Source: Gemmatimonadetes bacterium SCN 70-22 (GTDB lineage: Bacteria > Gemmatimonadota > Gemmatimonadetes > Gemmatimonadales > Gemmatimonadaceae). From it: a DNA stretch of 64,000 nt. The DNA is taken from the NCBI GenBank assembly GCA_001724275.1, contig MEDZ01000029.1:16126-80125 (forward strand). The letters run 5' to 3'. The position numbers were made by a program, and so were the translations under genes. This document shows, piece by piece, positions 44,475 through 53,513 of this stretch; the first letter of the stretch is position 1; every line of letters starts with the position of its first letter. Below the pieces are notes generated by a model. That model ran no database searches. It had not been told where the DNA came from and saw nothing but the letters and a program-made list of their open reading frames with translations.

Positions 44475-46932
44475 AGCCGATCGCCTGGCACCCGGATGGC
44501 CGGGGCTGGAGCCACGCTGGACCACCAGCGCCAAGAGCGCCGTCGGCACCGCGCTCGGCGACGGGTCGCGCGTGTGGTTCACCGCGAGTCACGGCATCCT
44601 GAATGAGCTGTACTATCCCGAGGTGGACACCGCCTGCCTCCGGGACGCCGGCTTCATGATCACGGCCCGGGACGGCTTCTTCTCCGAGGAAAAGCGCGAC
44701 TGCGACCACGGGGTCGAGTGGCTGGCGCCGGGCGTCCCGGCGTTCCGCCTGCGCAATCGCTGCCGGCAGGGGCGCTACGAGATCGAGAAGCGCGTCTGTA
44801 CCTCGACCGACTACGATGTGGTGCTGCAGCACGTGCGCTTCACGCCGCTCCATGGCGCGCTCGGCGACTACATCATCACGCTCCTGCTGAGCCCCCACCT
44901 GGGCAATCACGGCGCGGGCAACACCGGATGGGTCGGTGCGTCCAAGGGCGAGCGCATCCTGTTCGCCCAGCGCGATGGCCTGGCCCTCGCCGTGGCCTGC
45001 TCGCCGGGGTTCGGCAGGTGCACCGCCGGGTTCGCCGGCAGCCTCGATGCCTGGCACGACGTGCGCGCCAACGGGCGCCTCGTCGACTGCTTCGATCGTG
45101 CCGAGAACGGCAACATCGCGCTCGCCGCGGAGATCGAGATGCTCGGCGCCGTTGGGGAGTTCACCATCGCCATCGGCTTCGGCCGCGACGCCGAGACGGC
45201 CGCGCTGCACGCGCGCGCCTCGCTCCTGCGGAGCTACGACGAGAGCGAGCGCGCGTATGCCGCGCCGTGGCGGGCGTGGCAGGGGCAACTGCTCGCCCTG
45301 GACGAGGCACCGCCTGCCCCGGCGGGCGCCGCGCCGGCGGGCGGAACCGACAGCGGCGCCGCGCCGCGCCCGTTGTACCGCGCCAGCACGGCCGTCATGC
45401 GGACGCACATGTCCGTCGCCATGAACGGCGGCGCCATCGCCAGCCTGTCGGTGCCATGGGGGTCGAGCAAGGGCGATGGCGACCTGGGGGGCTATCACCT
45501 GGTCTGGCCGCGCGACATGGTGGAGATGGCCGGCGGGCTGCTGGCCGCCGGTGCGCATCGTGAGATGCGCGACATGCTGGGCTTCCTGGCCGTGTCGCAG
45601 GAGCCGGACGGGCACTGGCCGCAGAACATGTGGCTCAACGGCACCCCGTACTGGCACGGCGTGCAGCTGGACGAAGCCGCCTTCCCCATCCTGCTGGTGG
45701 ACGGCGCGCGGCGCGCCGACGCCATCTGGGCCCGGGACGTGGCACGCTTCTGGGGCATGGTGCGCCGCGCCGCCTGCTTCGTCGCGATGCACGGCCCGGC
45801 CACCGACCAGGATCGCTGGGAGGAGGATGCCGGCTACTCCCCCTTCACGCTGGCCGTGACGATCGCCGCCTTGCTGGCCGCGGCCGAGCTGGCGGACGCG
45901 GCCGGCGAGCCGCTGCTGGCGGCCTACCTGCGCGACACCGCCGATGACTGGAATGCCGACATCGAGCGCTGGAGCTACGTCGAGGACACGCCGCTGAGCC
46001 GATCGTTAGGCGTGCAGGGCTACTACATTCGCATCGGCAACGCCAGGGGCGACGAAGAGGGATCGCCCACGCGCGGGGCCACGCCGGTCAAGAACCGGGC
46101 GGCCGGCCATGCCGAGATCGCGACCTATGCGATGGTCAGTGCCGACGCCCTGGCGCTGGTCCGGTTCGGCTTGCGCGATGCGCACGACCGCCGCGTGACC
46201 GACACCGTGCGCGTGATCGACGCGCTCCTGCGCGAGGAGACGGCCACGGGCCCCGCGTGGAAGCGCTACAACGAGGACGGCTACGGCGAGCACGAGGACG
46301 GAAGCCCGTTCGACGGGACGGGGGTCGGGCGTGGCTGGCCGTTGCTGGCCGGCGAGCGCGCGCACTACGAGCTGGCGGCCGGGCGCGTGGACGAGGCCGC
46401 GCGGCTGGCGGCGGTGATGCGCGCACAGACGAGTCCCGGCGGCATGCTCCCCGAGCAGGTGTGGGACGCCCCCGACGTCGCACCACTCGAGCTGCGCAAC
46501 GGGCATCCCACCGGCTCGGCGATGCCGCTGGTGTGGGCGCACGCCGAGTACGTGAAGCTGCTGCGCTCGTTGCGCGAGGGGCGGGTCCATGACTGCCCCC
46601 CGCAGGCGAGGGCACGCTACGTCGAGCGGGCGAACGTCCCGCGCGTCACCGGCTGGCGCGTCACGCGACGGGTGTCCCGGCTGCGTGCCGGGAGCGCGCT
46701 GCGCATCGACGCGCCGGAGCCGGTGCGCGTCCGCTGGACCGCCGATGCCTGGGCGACCTGTGCCGACGCCGAGTCGCAGGTCATCGCCCCCTCCGTGCAC
46801 GTGGCGGAGCTGCCGACACAGCGGCTTGCAGCTGGAGCGGTGGTGGAGTTCGCGCTGTACTGGCCCGGCGGGGATCGGTGGGAGGGGCGCAACTTCTCGG
46901 TAACCGTGGAAGGGGCGGCGCCCACGCCGTGA
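44467..46932 (+). CDS. GH15 glucoamylase-like glucan 1,4-alpha-glucosidase
   Basis: An 821-residue enzyme releasing glucose from alpha-glucans by inversion. The N-terminal beta-sandwich (about 15-290) begins TTSAKSAVGTALGDGSRVWFT. The (alpha/alpha)6 barrel follows, with VWPRDMVEMAGG and the general acid in RWEEDAGYSP (E452/E453), and the catalytic base E663 in MLPEQVWD. No signal peptide is seen, so it probably acts on cytoplasmic glucan such as glycogen or maltodextrin. The gene overlaps pgl and lies beside ppgK-zwf-gnd, supplying glucose to that route. Confidence 0.93.
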   Translation: MSEADRLAPGWPGLEPRWTTSAKSAVGTALGDGSRVWFTASHGILNELYYPEVDTACLRDAGFMITARDGFFSEEKRDCDHGVEWLAPGVPAFRLRNRCRQGRYEIEKRVCTSTDYDVVLQHVRFTPLHGALGDYIITLLLSPHLGNHGAGNTGWVGASKGERILFAQRDGLALAVACSPGFGRCTAGFAGSLDAWHDVRANGRLVDCFDRAENGNIALAAEIEMLGAVGEFTIAIGFGRDAETAALHARASLLRSYDESERAYAAPWRAWQGQLLALDEAPPAPAGAAPAGGTDSGAAPRPLYRASTAVMRTHMSVAMNGGAIASLSVPWGSSKGDGDLGGYHLVWPRDMVEMAGGLLAAGAHREMRDMLGFLAVSQEPDGHWPQNMWLNGTPYWHGVQLDEAAFPILLVDGARRADAIWARDVARFWGMVRRAACFVAMHGPATDQDRWEEDAGYSPFTLAVTIAALLAAAELADAAGEPLLAAYLRDTADDWNADIERWSYVEDTPLSRSLGVQGYYIRIGNARGDEEGSPTRGATPVKNRAAGHAEIATYAMVSADALALVRFGLRDAHDRRVTDTVRVIDALLREETATGPAWKRYNEDGYGEHEDGSPFDGTGVGRGWPLLAGERAHYELAAGRVDEAARLAAVMRAQTSPGGMLPEQVWDAPDVAPLELRNGHPTGSAMPLVWAHAEYVKLLRSLREGRVHDCPPQARARYVERANVPRVTGWRVTRRVSRLRAGSALRIDAPEPVRVRWTADAWATCADAESQVIAPSVHVAELPTQRLAAGAVVEFALYWPGGDRWEGRNFSVTVEGAAPTP

Positions 46933-46955
46933 GCGGGGGCGCCGCCCCGGCTCAC
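46929..46955. terminator. hairpin spanning convergent stop codons
   Basis: GTGAGCGGGGGC (46929-46940) and GCCCCGGCTCAC (46944-46955) pair with one mismatch around a 3-nt loop. The stem contains the TGA of the GH15 gene and the TGA of the converging TolB-amidohydrolase, so it can end transcripts from both sides. No T-run is present on either strand. Confidence 0.6.
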
Positions 46956-49900
46956 GGCCGCCGCAGCGCCTCCAGCGCCTCCTTCTCGCGCACCCAGTAT
47001 GGCTTGGGGAAGGCCCGCGCCGTCGGCCACACGCGATCGAGCGTCATCCCCTCGTACACCTCCCCATCCTTCACCACGTACCGGATGTCCGTCGAGTTCC
47101 GGATGTTGTCGAGCGGGTTGGCGTTGAGGACGACGAGGTCGGCGAGCTTGCCCGCCTCGATCGACCCCAGGTCCTTCCCGTAGCCGATCGACTCCGCGCC
47201 GTGGATCGTCGCGATGCGCAGCGCCTCCATCGGCGTCATGTCGCCGCTCTGCAGCATCCACAGCTCCCAGTGCGCGCCGATCCCGTCCTGCTGCCCGTGC
47301 GACCCCAGCCCCGCGCGCCCGCCGGCCCGCACGATGTCGCGCACCCCGCGGGCGATGGCCGGGAAGTTGTAGTCTTCCTCCACGATGAGCGGGCGGCGGC
47401 GCGCCTGGCGCGTGAGGAGCTCGGCGGGGGTGAAGTAGGAGGTCTTGGGATCCTTGTCCAGCTCCGTGCGCGCGCGCCAGTAGCCGTCGCCGGCCGGCGC
47501 CCCGTATGCCACCACCAGCGTCGGGGTGTACGTGATGCGCGCATCGGCCAGTACCGTCACCACGTCCTTGTACAGCGGCACCTGCCCGATCGAGTGCTCC
47601 AGCGCGGTGTAGCCGTCGATCGCCATGGTGATGTCGGCCTTGAGGTCGGCCGCCCCCTCGTTGGTCGCATTGATCCCCTCGGCAATCGCCGCCTGCAGGA
47701 TCCACTGCCGCTGGATGCGCCGCGGCTGCAGGTACTGCTTGAGCGAGTTGACTCCCTGCCCCTTGTAGCGGCGCACGACGGCCAGCGCGTCGTCGTACGA
47801 GCGGATGGGCGTGTTGTTGCTGGTGAGGGGGAAGCCGGTGGCGTAGATGCGCGATCCCACCATCTCGCCCGCGTCGATCAGCTCGCCCCACGCCACGTTC
47901 CAGCGCGTCCCGCTGGGGTTGCGCGTGGTCGTCACGCCGTAGGCCAGGTTCGAGGCGATCGACCACTCCTGGTCCGGCGCCATCTCGCGCCCCGTCTTGG
48001 GGTGGGCGTGGACGTCGACCAGCCCGGGGATGATCGTCTTCCCCGTCAGGTCGATGGTGCGTGCACCTGCCGGCGCAACGATGTTGGCCCCGACCTGGGC
48101 GATGCGGTTGCCGGTGATGAGGATGTCGCCGCGCTCGAGCACCTCGTCGCCCTTCATCGTCACGATGCGCCCCCCCTGCAGCAGGAGGGTCCCCTGCGGC
48201 GTGGCGCGCGGGACCTCGAGCGACACCACCGCGTGCGACGTCCGCCACCGGGCCGGCTCGGCGTGCGCCATCACCGAGTCGATGGCGGCGCGGTAGTAGT
48301 GATTGGCGAACGACCAGGTGACCGTGCGCCCGCCGTCGCCGAAGCCGGCGTAGTTGGCCCCCTCCAGCGTGACGCGGCGCAGCGGGACCGACGGCGAGGC
48401 GAAGTTGATGGCCAGCCCCTCTCCCCCCGCGTCGGCCAGCGGGAAGGCGTACAGGTCGTCGCGATCGAGCACCAGGGCGTGCTTGCCGTTAGGCGCAACA
48501 CGCACCGAGATGCCGAGCGCCTGGGTGGTCGTGATGCGGGCATGCGTGCGCTTGTCGGTGCCATCCATGCGCACCGACACCAGCGCCGTCGTCGCCGTGG
48601 CGCTGAAGCCGGGGGTGGGGTTGGGGAGCGCCTCGGTGAAGTAGGCGCGCGCCGGCCCCGGGGTGGCGCCCGAGATCCCGGCCACCACCGTGCCACCGGC
48701 GCCGAACGGGTTGCCCCCGGCGCCGCCGGGCGCCGTCACCCGGACGGCCGCCCCTCCGGCCGCCGGGACCACGCGGATCTCGGTGATCGCCGCCACCGTC
48801 CCCGACCCCAGCCCCGACTCGCGCGGGAGCCAGGTGAAGGCGATCCGGTCGCCCTCCGGGGTCCACATCGGCGACGACACCCACCCGCCGTCCCTCGTCA
48901 GCTGCACCGGCGCCCCGGTCCCGTCGCTTCGCGCCTTCCACAGCGCGCCGCCCGCCGAGTCGGACCACGTGACGTACGCCACCCACTCCCCGTCCGGGGA
49001 GAAGGCGGGGAAGTATTCCCGCGCGCCCCCCCTCGTCAGGCGCCGCGGCTTCCCGATCGCCTCCCCCTCACGCGCCGCCAGCCACACCTTGCCCAGCGCG
49101 GAGAAGGCGAGCCGGCGCCCGTTCGGCGACTCGCCCACGGATTGCAGCTGTGTAATGCGCACGGGCCCGTCGCCCACCGTCAACGGGACGGAGTGACGCT
49201 TCGCCATCCCCAGCTCCACGTCCACCGAGAAGGGAATCGTGCTGACGCGCTTCGTCGCCAGCTCCACGCGCTTGATCTTCCCGCCGCCGTAGAAGACCAC
49301 GGCGCGCGAGTCCGGCGTGAACGCATACCCCGGAAAGACGTCGTTCGGTGCGTAGCCCTCGGCGTCGTCGCGCTGCACCTCGCCCACCAGCCACGTGTCC
49401 TCGTGCGTCGCCAGGTCGCGGATGCGCAGCGCCGTCTTCGTCCCGGCGCGCGTGGCGTAGACCAGCCACTTCCCGTCGGGCGACGCGACCGGGCGGAAGG
49501 CGCCCCCCGCACCGGCGGTCAGCGCCGTCTCCCGCCCCGCCTCGCGATCGTAGGCCACCAGCTGGTAGGCGCCGAAGTTCTCCCCGCCGTAGCCGCCGCC
49601 GTGCGTCGCGGTGTACATCACCGTCCCGTCGGGCGAGAAGGCGACACCCGTGTTCGTGGACTTGCGCGTTGCGGCCGACGGGAACAACTGCACGCCGCTC
49701 CCGCCGTTCACGTGGTACATCCAGAGCGGGACGTTGGTGAGGTAGTTCTCGGCCGTGGGATAGGGGCCGAAGCGGCGCACCACGAGGTACTGGCCATCCG
49801 GGGTCCACGCCGGCGACGAGAGGGCGTTGTCCACCTCCCGGGTGATCCTGCGCGCCCCGCTCCCGTCGGCGTTCACCACCCAGAGGTTGTCGCCCCCGTC

Positions 49901-50278
49901 GCGGTCGGAGATGAAGGCCACGCGGCGCCCGTCCGGGGCCCAGCGCGGCATCGCGTCCCACGCCATTCCGCTCGTCAGGCGCGTCGCCTTGCCGCCGGTC
50001 ATCGGAATGGTGTAGAGGTCGCCCAGGAGGTCGAAGACGATGCGCTGACCGTCAGGGGACACGTCGAGCGAGATCCAGGTCCCCTCGTCGGTCGTGAAGC
50101 GGAGGGTCCGCTCGGGTTGCAGCGGGAGCAGGGTGGCGGTGTCGCTCGGGACCGGGGTGGATTGCTGGGCCCCGGCGATGGCGGCAGGGAAGGAGAGCGT
50201 CGCCAGGGTCGCGCAGACGGCAACGACGACGGTGGGGCAGCTGGCGCGCATGACGCGATGGCTGCAGCGGCTCGGCAT
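46952..50278 (-). CDS. secreted TolB-propeller amidohydrolase, second copy
   Basis: An 1108-residue exported protein (signal peptide to about residue 36, ending AGAQ). It has the same order as the protein at 30102: TolB/WD40-like propeller with SPDGQRIVF, APDGRRVAF, TPDGQYLVV and SPDGTVMYT units, then an amidohydrolase barrel with HAH ligands H757/H759 in VDVHAHPKTG. The regions around ATRLTSGMA and the barrel start are near-identical between copies, while the central propeller differs. The likely role is hydrolysis of external amides or peptides. ATG 50278 or 50251 is possible; both lack a ribosome binding site. Confidence 0.9.
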   Translation of the reverse strand: MPSRCSHRVMRASCPTVVVAVCATLATLSFPAAIAGAQQSTPVPSDTATLLPLQPERTLRFTTDEGTWISLDVSPDGQRIVFDLLGDLYTIPMTGGKATRLTSGMAWDAMPRWAPDGRRVAFISDRDGGDNLWVVNADGSGARRITREVDNALSSPAWTPDGQYLVVRRFGPYPTAENYLTNVPLWMYHVNGGSGVQLFPSAATRKSTNTGVAFSPDGTVMYTATHGGGYGGENFGAYQLVAYDREAGRETALTAGAGGAFRPVASPDGKWLVYATRAGTKTALRIRDLATHEDTWLVGEVQRDDAEGYAPNDVFPGYAFTPDSRAVVFYGGGKIKRVELATKRVSTIPFSVDVELGMAKRHSVPLTVGDGPVRITQLQSVGESPNGRRLAFSALGKVWLAAREGEAIGKPRRLTRGGAREYFPAFSPDGEWVAYVTWSDSAGGALWKARSDGTGAPVQLTRDGGWVSSPMWTPEGDRIAFTWLPRESGLGSGTVAAITEIRVVPAAGGAAVRVTAPGGAGGNPFGAGGTVVAGISGATPGPARAYFTEALPNPTPGFSATATTALVSVRMDGTDKRTHARITTTQALGISVRVAPNGKHALVLDRDDLYAFPLADAGGEGLAINFASPSVPLRRVTLEGANYAGFGDGGRTVTWSFANHYYRAAIDSVMAHAEPARWRTSHAVVSLEVPRATPQGTLLLQGGRIVTMKGDEVLERGDILITGNRIAQVGANIVAPAGARTIDLTGKTIIPGLVDVHAHPKTGREMAPDQEWSIASNLAYGVTTTRNPSGTRWNVAWGELIDAGEMVGSRIYATGFPLTSNNTPIRSYDDALAVVRRYKGQGVNSLKQYLQPRRIQRQWILQAAIAEGINATNEGAADLKADITMAIDGYTALEHSIGQVPLYKDVVTVLADARITYTPTLVVAYGAPAGDGYWRARTELDKDPKTSYFTPAELLTRQARRRPLIVEEDYNFPAIARGVRDIVRAGGRAGLGSHGQQDGIGAHWELWMLQSGDMTPMEALRIATIHGAESIGYGKDLGSIEAGKLADLVVLNANPLDNIRNSTDIRYVVKDGEVYEGMTLDRVWPTARAFPKPYWVREKEALEALRRP

Positions 50279-50493
50279 CGGGATCACGGGGTGTCGGGAG
50301 GAATGGCGATGCGGCGTGGGCGATGCCCGCGTCACGAAATGTGCGACGACACCGCGGCCGGGGAGAGGGGTGTGGATCTTGCTGCCATGTGCATCCGTGC
50401 GCGGGGGAGAGGGTGACCGACCCATCCCCGCCCATCGTGGTATCAATACGTACCAGCCCGTCCCAGCGTGGCCCCCAGAACGCCGATTCCGCC

Positions 50494-51978
50494 ATGATGC
50501 GCCTTGCCTGCACCGCCGTCGCTCTCGCGGCCCTCGCCCCGCTCGCCCCCGGCGGCGCCCAAGGGGCGCCACCCGCGCTGCCGCGTGCGCTCCCCACCTT
50601 CCCCGAGTCGCTCGCCAGCGCCCCCTGCACACGCACCGTCGGCGGGTCGCAGCTGCAATCGGCGGTCAACCGCGCCAGGGCGGGGATGGTGCTGTGCCTT
50701 CGCCCGGGCGAGCACTTCGTCGGCCAGCTCACCCTCCCCCGCCGCGACGACGCCGGGTGGGTGGTGATCCGCACGACCCCGGTGGCCGGTCACCCCGCCC
50801 CCGGCGAGCGTGTGCGGCCCTCGCATCAGGGGGCGCTGGCCCACCTGGCGACCACCCTGGGGGGGGCCGGGGCCACGGTGCGCGCCGACCGCGGGGCCCG
50901 CGGCTGGTACCTCGCGCTCCTCGACATCACCATCGAGCCCTCCGTCACCGCCATCCTCGGGACGATCGTCAACCTGCCGCGGGGCGCATCGGACATCGTG
51001 CTCGACCGCGTCCTGGTCCGTGCCGGGGCGTCCCAGCAGGTGCAACGCTGCGTCGCCCTCAACAGCGCCAACACCGCCATCATCCACTCGTGGCTCGACG
51101 AGTGTCACGCCAAGGGGTACGACTCGCAGGCCGTCGTCAGCTGGGAGAGCGATGGCCCCGTCCTGCTCGACAACAACACGCTGGCGGGCGCCGGCGAGAA
51201 CATCATGCTGGGGGGCGCCGACGCCGCGGAGCCCGGCGTGTCGCCGCAGGACTGGACCATCACGCGGAACCACATCGTCACCCCGGTCGACTGGAAGGGG
51301 CGGTGGACCAAGAAGAACCTGTTCGAGACCAAGAATGCGCGCCGCATCCTCGTCGAGCGCAACGTCCTCGACGGGTCGTGGACCGACGGGCAGGTGGGGT
51401 TCGCCTTCCTCCTCAAGAGCGCCAACCAGTCGGGGGGGTGCACCTGGTGCTCGGCGAGCGACCTGACCATCAGGCGCAACCTCATCGTGCGCGCCGCCGG
51501 CGCCTTCGGCATCACCGGCCGCGAGGGATCCAACGACAAGCGCCTCGACTCGCTCACGCGGCGCGTTCTCATCGCCGAGAACTACGCCGACGGCATCGGG
51601 CGCGAGCCGGCGACCGGGGCCCAGCAGCTGGTCGCCGTCATGCAGGGCGTCACCGACCTCGTGATCGAGCGCAACACGCTGGACGGCGTCAACATCAACA
51701 ACGACCTCATGGTCGCCCCGCCCCGCCCCAGCGCCGTGCGCCTGGTGTTCAGGCGCAACGCGCTGACCCGCGGGCAGTACTCCCTGCACGGCTGCGGCGG
51801 CCCCATCGCCAACTGCCTCCCCGGCGGGAGCCTGACCGGGAACGTCTTCGTCGGGAGCGGGGAGGTGCCCCCGGGCAACCGCAGCGCCGCCACGATGGCG
51901 GCGGCGATTGCCATGGGAGCCGGCATCTCGCGGGGCGACATCGAGGGCGCGACCCGCGGCGTGGTGGTGCAGCCCTAG
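50494..51978 (+). CDS. secreted right-handed parallel beta-helix protein
   Basis: A 494-residue exported protein (signal peptide to about residue 24). From residue 35 on it is a ladder of short strands ending in Asn turns: VLLDNNTLAG, WTITRNHIVTP, RILVERNVLDG, LTIRRNLIVRAAG, VLIAENYADG and DLVIERNTLDG. This is typical of pectate-lyase-like beta-helices. Several Cys pairs are present (TWC, HGCGG). Related proteins are polysaccharide lyases, adhesins or surface structural proteins; no catalytic residues were identified. It is divergent from the amidohydrolase gene. Confidence 0.8.
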   Translation: MMRLACTAVALAALAPLAPGGAQGAPPALPRALPTFPESLASAPCTRTVGGSQLQSAVNRARAGMVLCLRPGEHFVGQLTLPRRDDAGWVVIRTTPVAGHPAPGERVRPSHQGALAHLATTLGGAGATVRADRGARGWYLALLDITIEPSVTAILGTIVNLPRGASDIVLDRVLVRAGASQQVQRCVALNSANTAIIHSWLDECHAKGYDSQAVVSWESDGPVLLDNNTLAGAGENIMLGGADAAEPGVSPQDWTITRNHIVTPVDWKGRWTKKNLFETKNARRILVERNVLDGSWTDGQVGFAFLLKSANQSGGCTWCSASDLTIRRNLIVRAAGAFGITGREGSNDKRLDSLTRRVLIAENYADGIGREPATGAQQLVAVMQGVTDLVIERNTLDGVNINNDLMVAPPRPSAVRLVFRRNALTRGQYSLHGCGGPIANCLPGGSLTGNVFVGSGEVPPGNRSAATMAAAIAMGAGISRGDIEGATRGVVVQP

Positions 51979-51985
51979 TGTCGCC

Positions 51986-52546
51986 TCATCGCGGCCAGAG
52001 CCACCCCATCGCCCCCGCCGTGAGGAGGGCGAAGACCAGCCCGTCGAACATCGACCGCAGCGTCGCCCCCCAGTTCTTCCTCCACCAGATGGACTGCTGC
52101 ATCAGCCCCAGCGAGTAGCCGGCGAAGGCCGTCGTCCCGGCAAAGCGGAACACGTCGAGGTAGCCTGCGCCCGGGCCAAGCGCGCGGCTCGCGATGTAGG
52201 CGGCGAAGAGGCTGACGAGGAGGCTGTAGGCGAACCACTGCGCCAGGTTCTTCCCCATCCCCGGCATCCCCGGCGCGCTCACCGTCATGACGATCACGGG
52301 TCCCGTGTTCATCTTCTCGAGGAAGGCCGGATCCTTCAGCCCCGCCATCGATTCCGCCTTCGGGAGGGCGTAGTCGCCCGGCTCGAGGTTGAAGGGGCGC
52401 AGCGCCTCCTGCACCGCGGTGTCGTTAGGGACCGCCTTGATGTCGCCGGCGTGGTAGCCCAGCACCATGTGGATGATGGAGCTGACGACGAAGACCAGGA
52501 CCGCCGAAAGGAGGATGGGAAGCACCAGCGAGGACAGCGGGACCAT
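51986..52546 (-). CDS. conserved membrane protein of unknown function
   Basis: A 186-residue integral membrane protein with about four hydrophobic segments (near 4-27, 90-112, 122-145, 165-183). The loop after the first helix contains HMVLGYHAGDIKAVPND, a motif I associate with a widespread uncharacterised family. GGAGG 7 nt before ATG 52546 fixes the start. Function is unknown. It converges with the beta-helix gene after 7 nt. Confidence 0.75.
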   Translation of the reverse strand: MVPLSSLVLPILLSAVLVFVVSSIIHMVLGYHAGDIKAVPNDTAVQEALRPFNLEPGDYALPKAESMAGLKDPAFLEKMNTGPVIVMTVSAPGMPGMGKNLAQWFAYSLLVSLFAAYIASRALGPGAGYLDVFRFAGTTAFAGYSLGLMQQSIWWRKNWGATLRSMFDGLVFALLTAGAMGWLWPR

Positions 52547-52631
52547 GAGGGGGCCTCCGGTGTGGGTGAGGGGTGGGACAACGCTACCCCGTCCGGGAGG
52601 GGCGTCAAGGTCGCGAGGGGGTGCGGACGCC

Positions 52632-52670
52632 ACCGAGGCGGTGCACCCCTGGGGGATGCACCGCCTCGGT
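52632..52670. terminator. perfect 14-bp hairpin downstream of the lipoprotein gene
   Basis: ACCGAGGCGGTGCA (52632-52645) and TGCACCGCCTCGGT (52657-52670) form a perfect 14-bp stem with an 11-nt loop (itself C-rich then G-rich). It lies 77 nt past the stop of the lipoprotein gene on the minus strand. There is no T-run, so it is either a Rho-assisted terminator or another structural element. Confidence 0.6.
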
Positions 52671-52746
52671 AGGGCTTGACCGGTGGGCCGCACCGCTGGC
52701 GCCGCCCACAGCGCCACCTAAAGCGCCGCGCACAGCGCCTGGGCGC

Positions 52747-53259
52747 CTAACGACTCACGCCGAACCCGGTGGGATTGGCGTGCGCGTCCCAGAAGTGCCC
52801 GTTGTCCACCGTCCCCTGGCTCAGGATCACTTCGTACTGGTCCCAGATGCAGTAGCCGCCGTCCGGCAGCGGGGTGCCGTAGGCTCCGCAGGGGGCCGGG
52901 GTGCGCACGATCTTGTAGTGCCACACCTCGCCCGACCCCCCCGGCACCTGCCCGTTCCACTCGTTCATGATCCAGGCACCGTCGCCGTCGGGCCAGGCCT
53001 TGTTCCATTTCATGACAAGGCGGTCGTTGGCATACGTGGGATCGCCGCGGTACGTCCCGTCGAGGACCTTGTCCACGCCGTCGGCGATTCCGTTGAAGAT
53101 CCCCGCCACGTCGTTGTAGCCCAGCGCATCGAACCCCGCCGACGGCACGTCGAAGCCGCTCTTGGCGACGCCGGTCGGAAGCCCGGTCGAATGGTCGGCG
53201 CACGCCGAAATGGCGAGTGCGGCAGCGGCAAGCATGACGGTGGAGCGAAGTGAACGCAT
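52747..53259 (-). CDS. small lipoprotein of unknown function
   Basis: A 170-residue protein with a lipoprotein signal and C20 as the lipidated residue (ISAC). The mature part is Gly/Trp/Asp-rich, with WNGQVPGGSGEVWHYKIV and two Cys in a small loop (PCGAYGT, GGYCIWD) that probably pair. No family is recognised. GGAGG 6 nt before ATG 53259 gives a firm start. It is divergent from the giant regulator, whose extracytoplasmic domain could respond to it; this is inference from neighbourhood only. Confidence 0.75.
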   Translation of the reverse strand: MRSLRSTVMLAAAALAISACADHSTGLPTGVAKSGFDVPSAGFDALGYNDVAGIFNGIADGVDKVLDGTYRGDPTYANDRLVMKWNKAWPDGDGAWIMNEWNGQVPGGSGEVWHYKIVRTPAPCGAYGTPLPDGGYCIWDQYEVILSQGTVDNGHFWDAHANPTGFGVSR

Positions 53260-53513
53260 GAATGACCTCCCTGAGGTGTGACCTGGCCGGTCGGCGTCGT
53301 GACGACGATGCCGATCCGGAAAATCCCGCGAGGGTCTGACACCCCTTGCGGCTGAACTCGCTGGAAGGGTGCGACCGGAGCGTCTATTCAGCGTCTATGG
53401 GCCGGAGACGCGTGCGAGACGCCCCCCTTTCACTGTCCAGCGTCCGCTCACCCCCCTCGTGCGACGCGCCAGCCGTCGCCAAGTTGGAACCGTCTCCTTC
53501 TCCCCCCCACCGC

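Noticed and set aside
47201..50416. A 1071-codon open frame on the plus strand opposite the second TolB-amidohydrolase
   Set aside because: It mirrors a clear gene with signal peptide and catalytic motifs. Its product is His/Arg/Pro-rich without domains, as expected from antisense frames at very high G+C.
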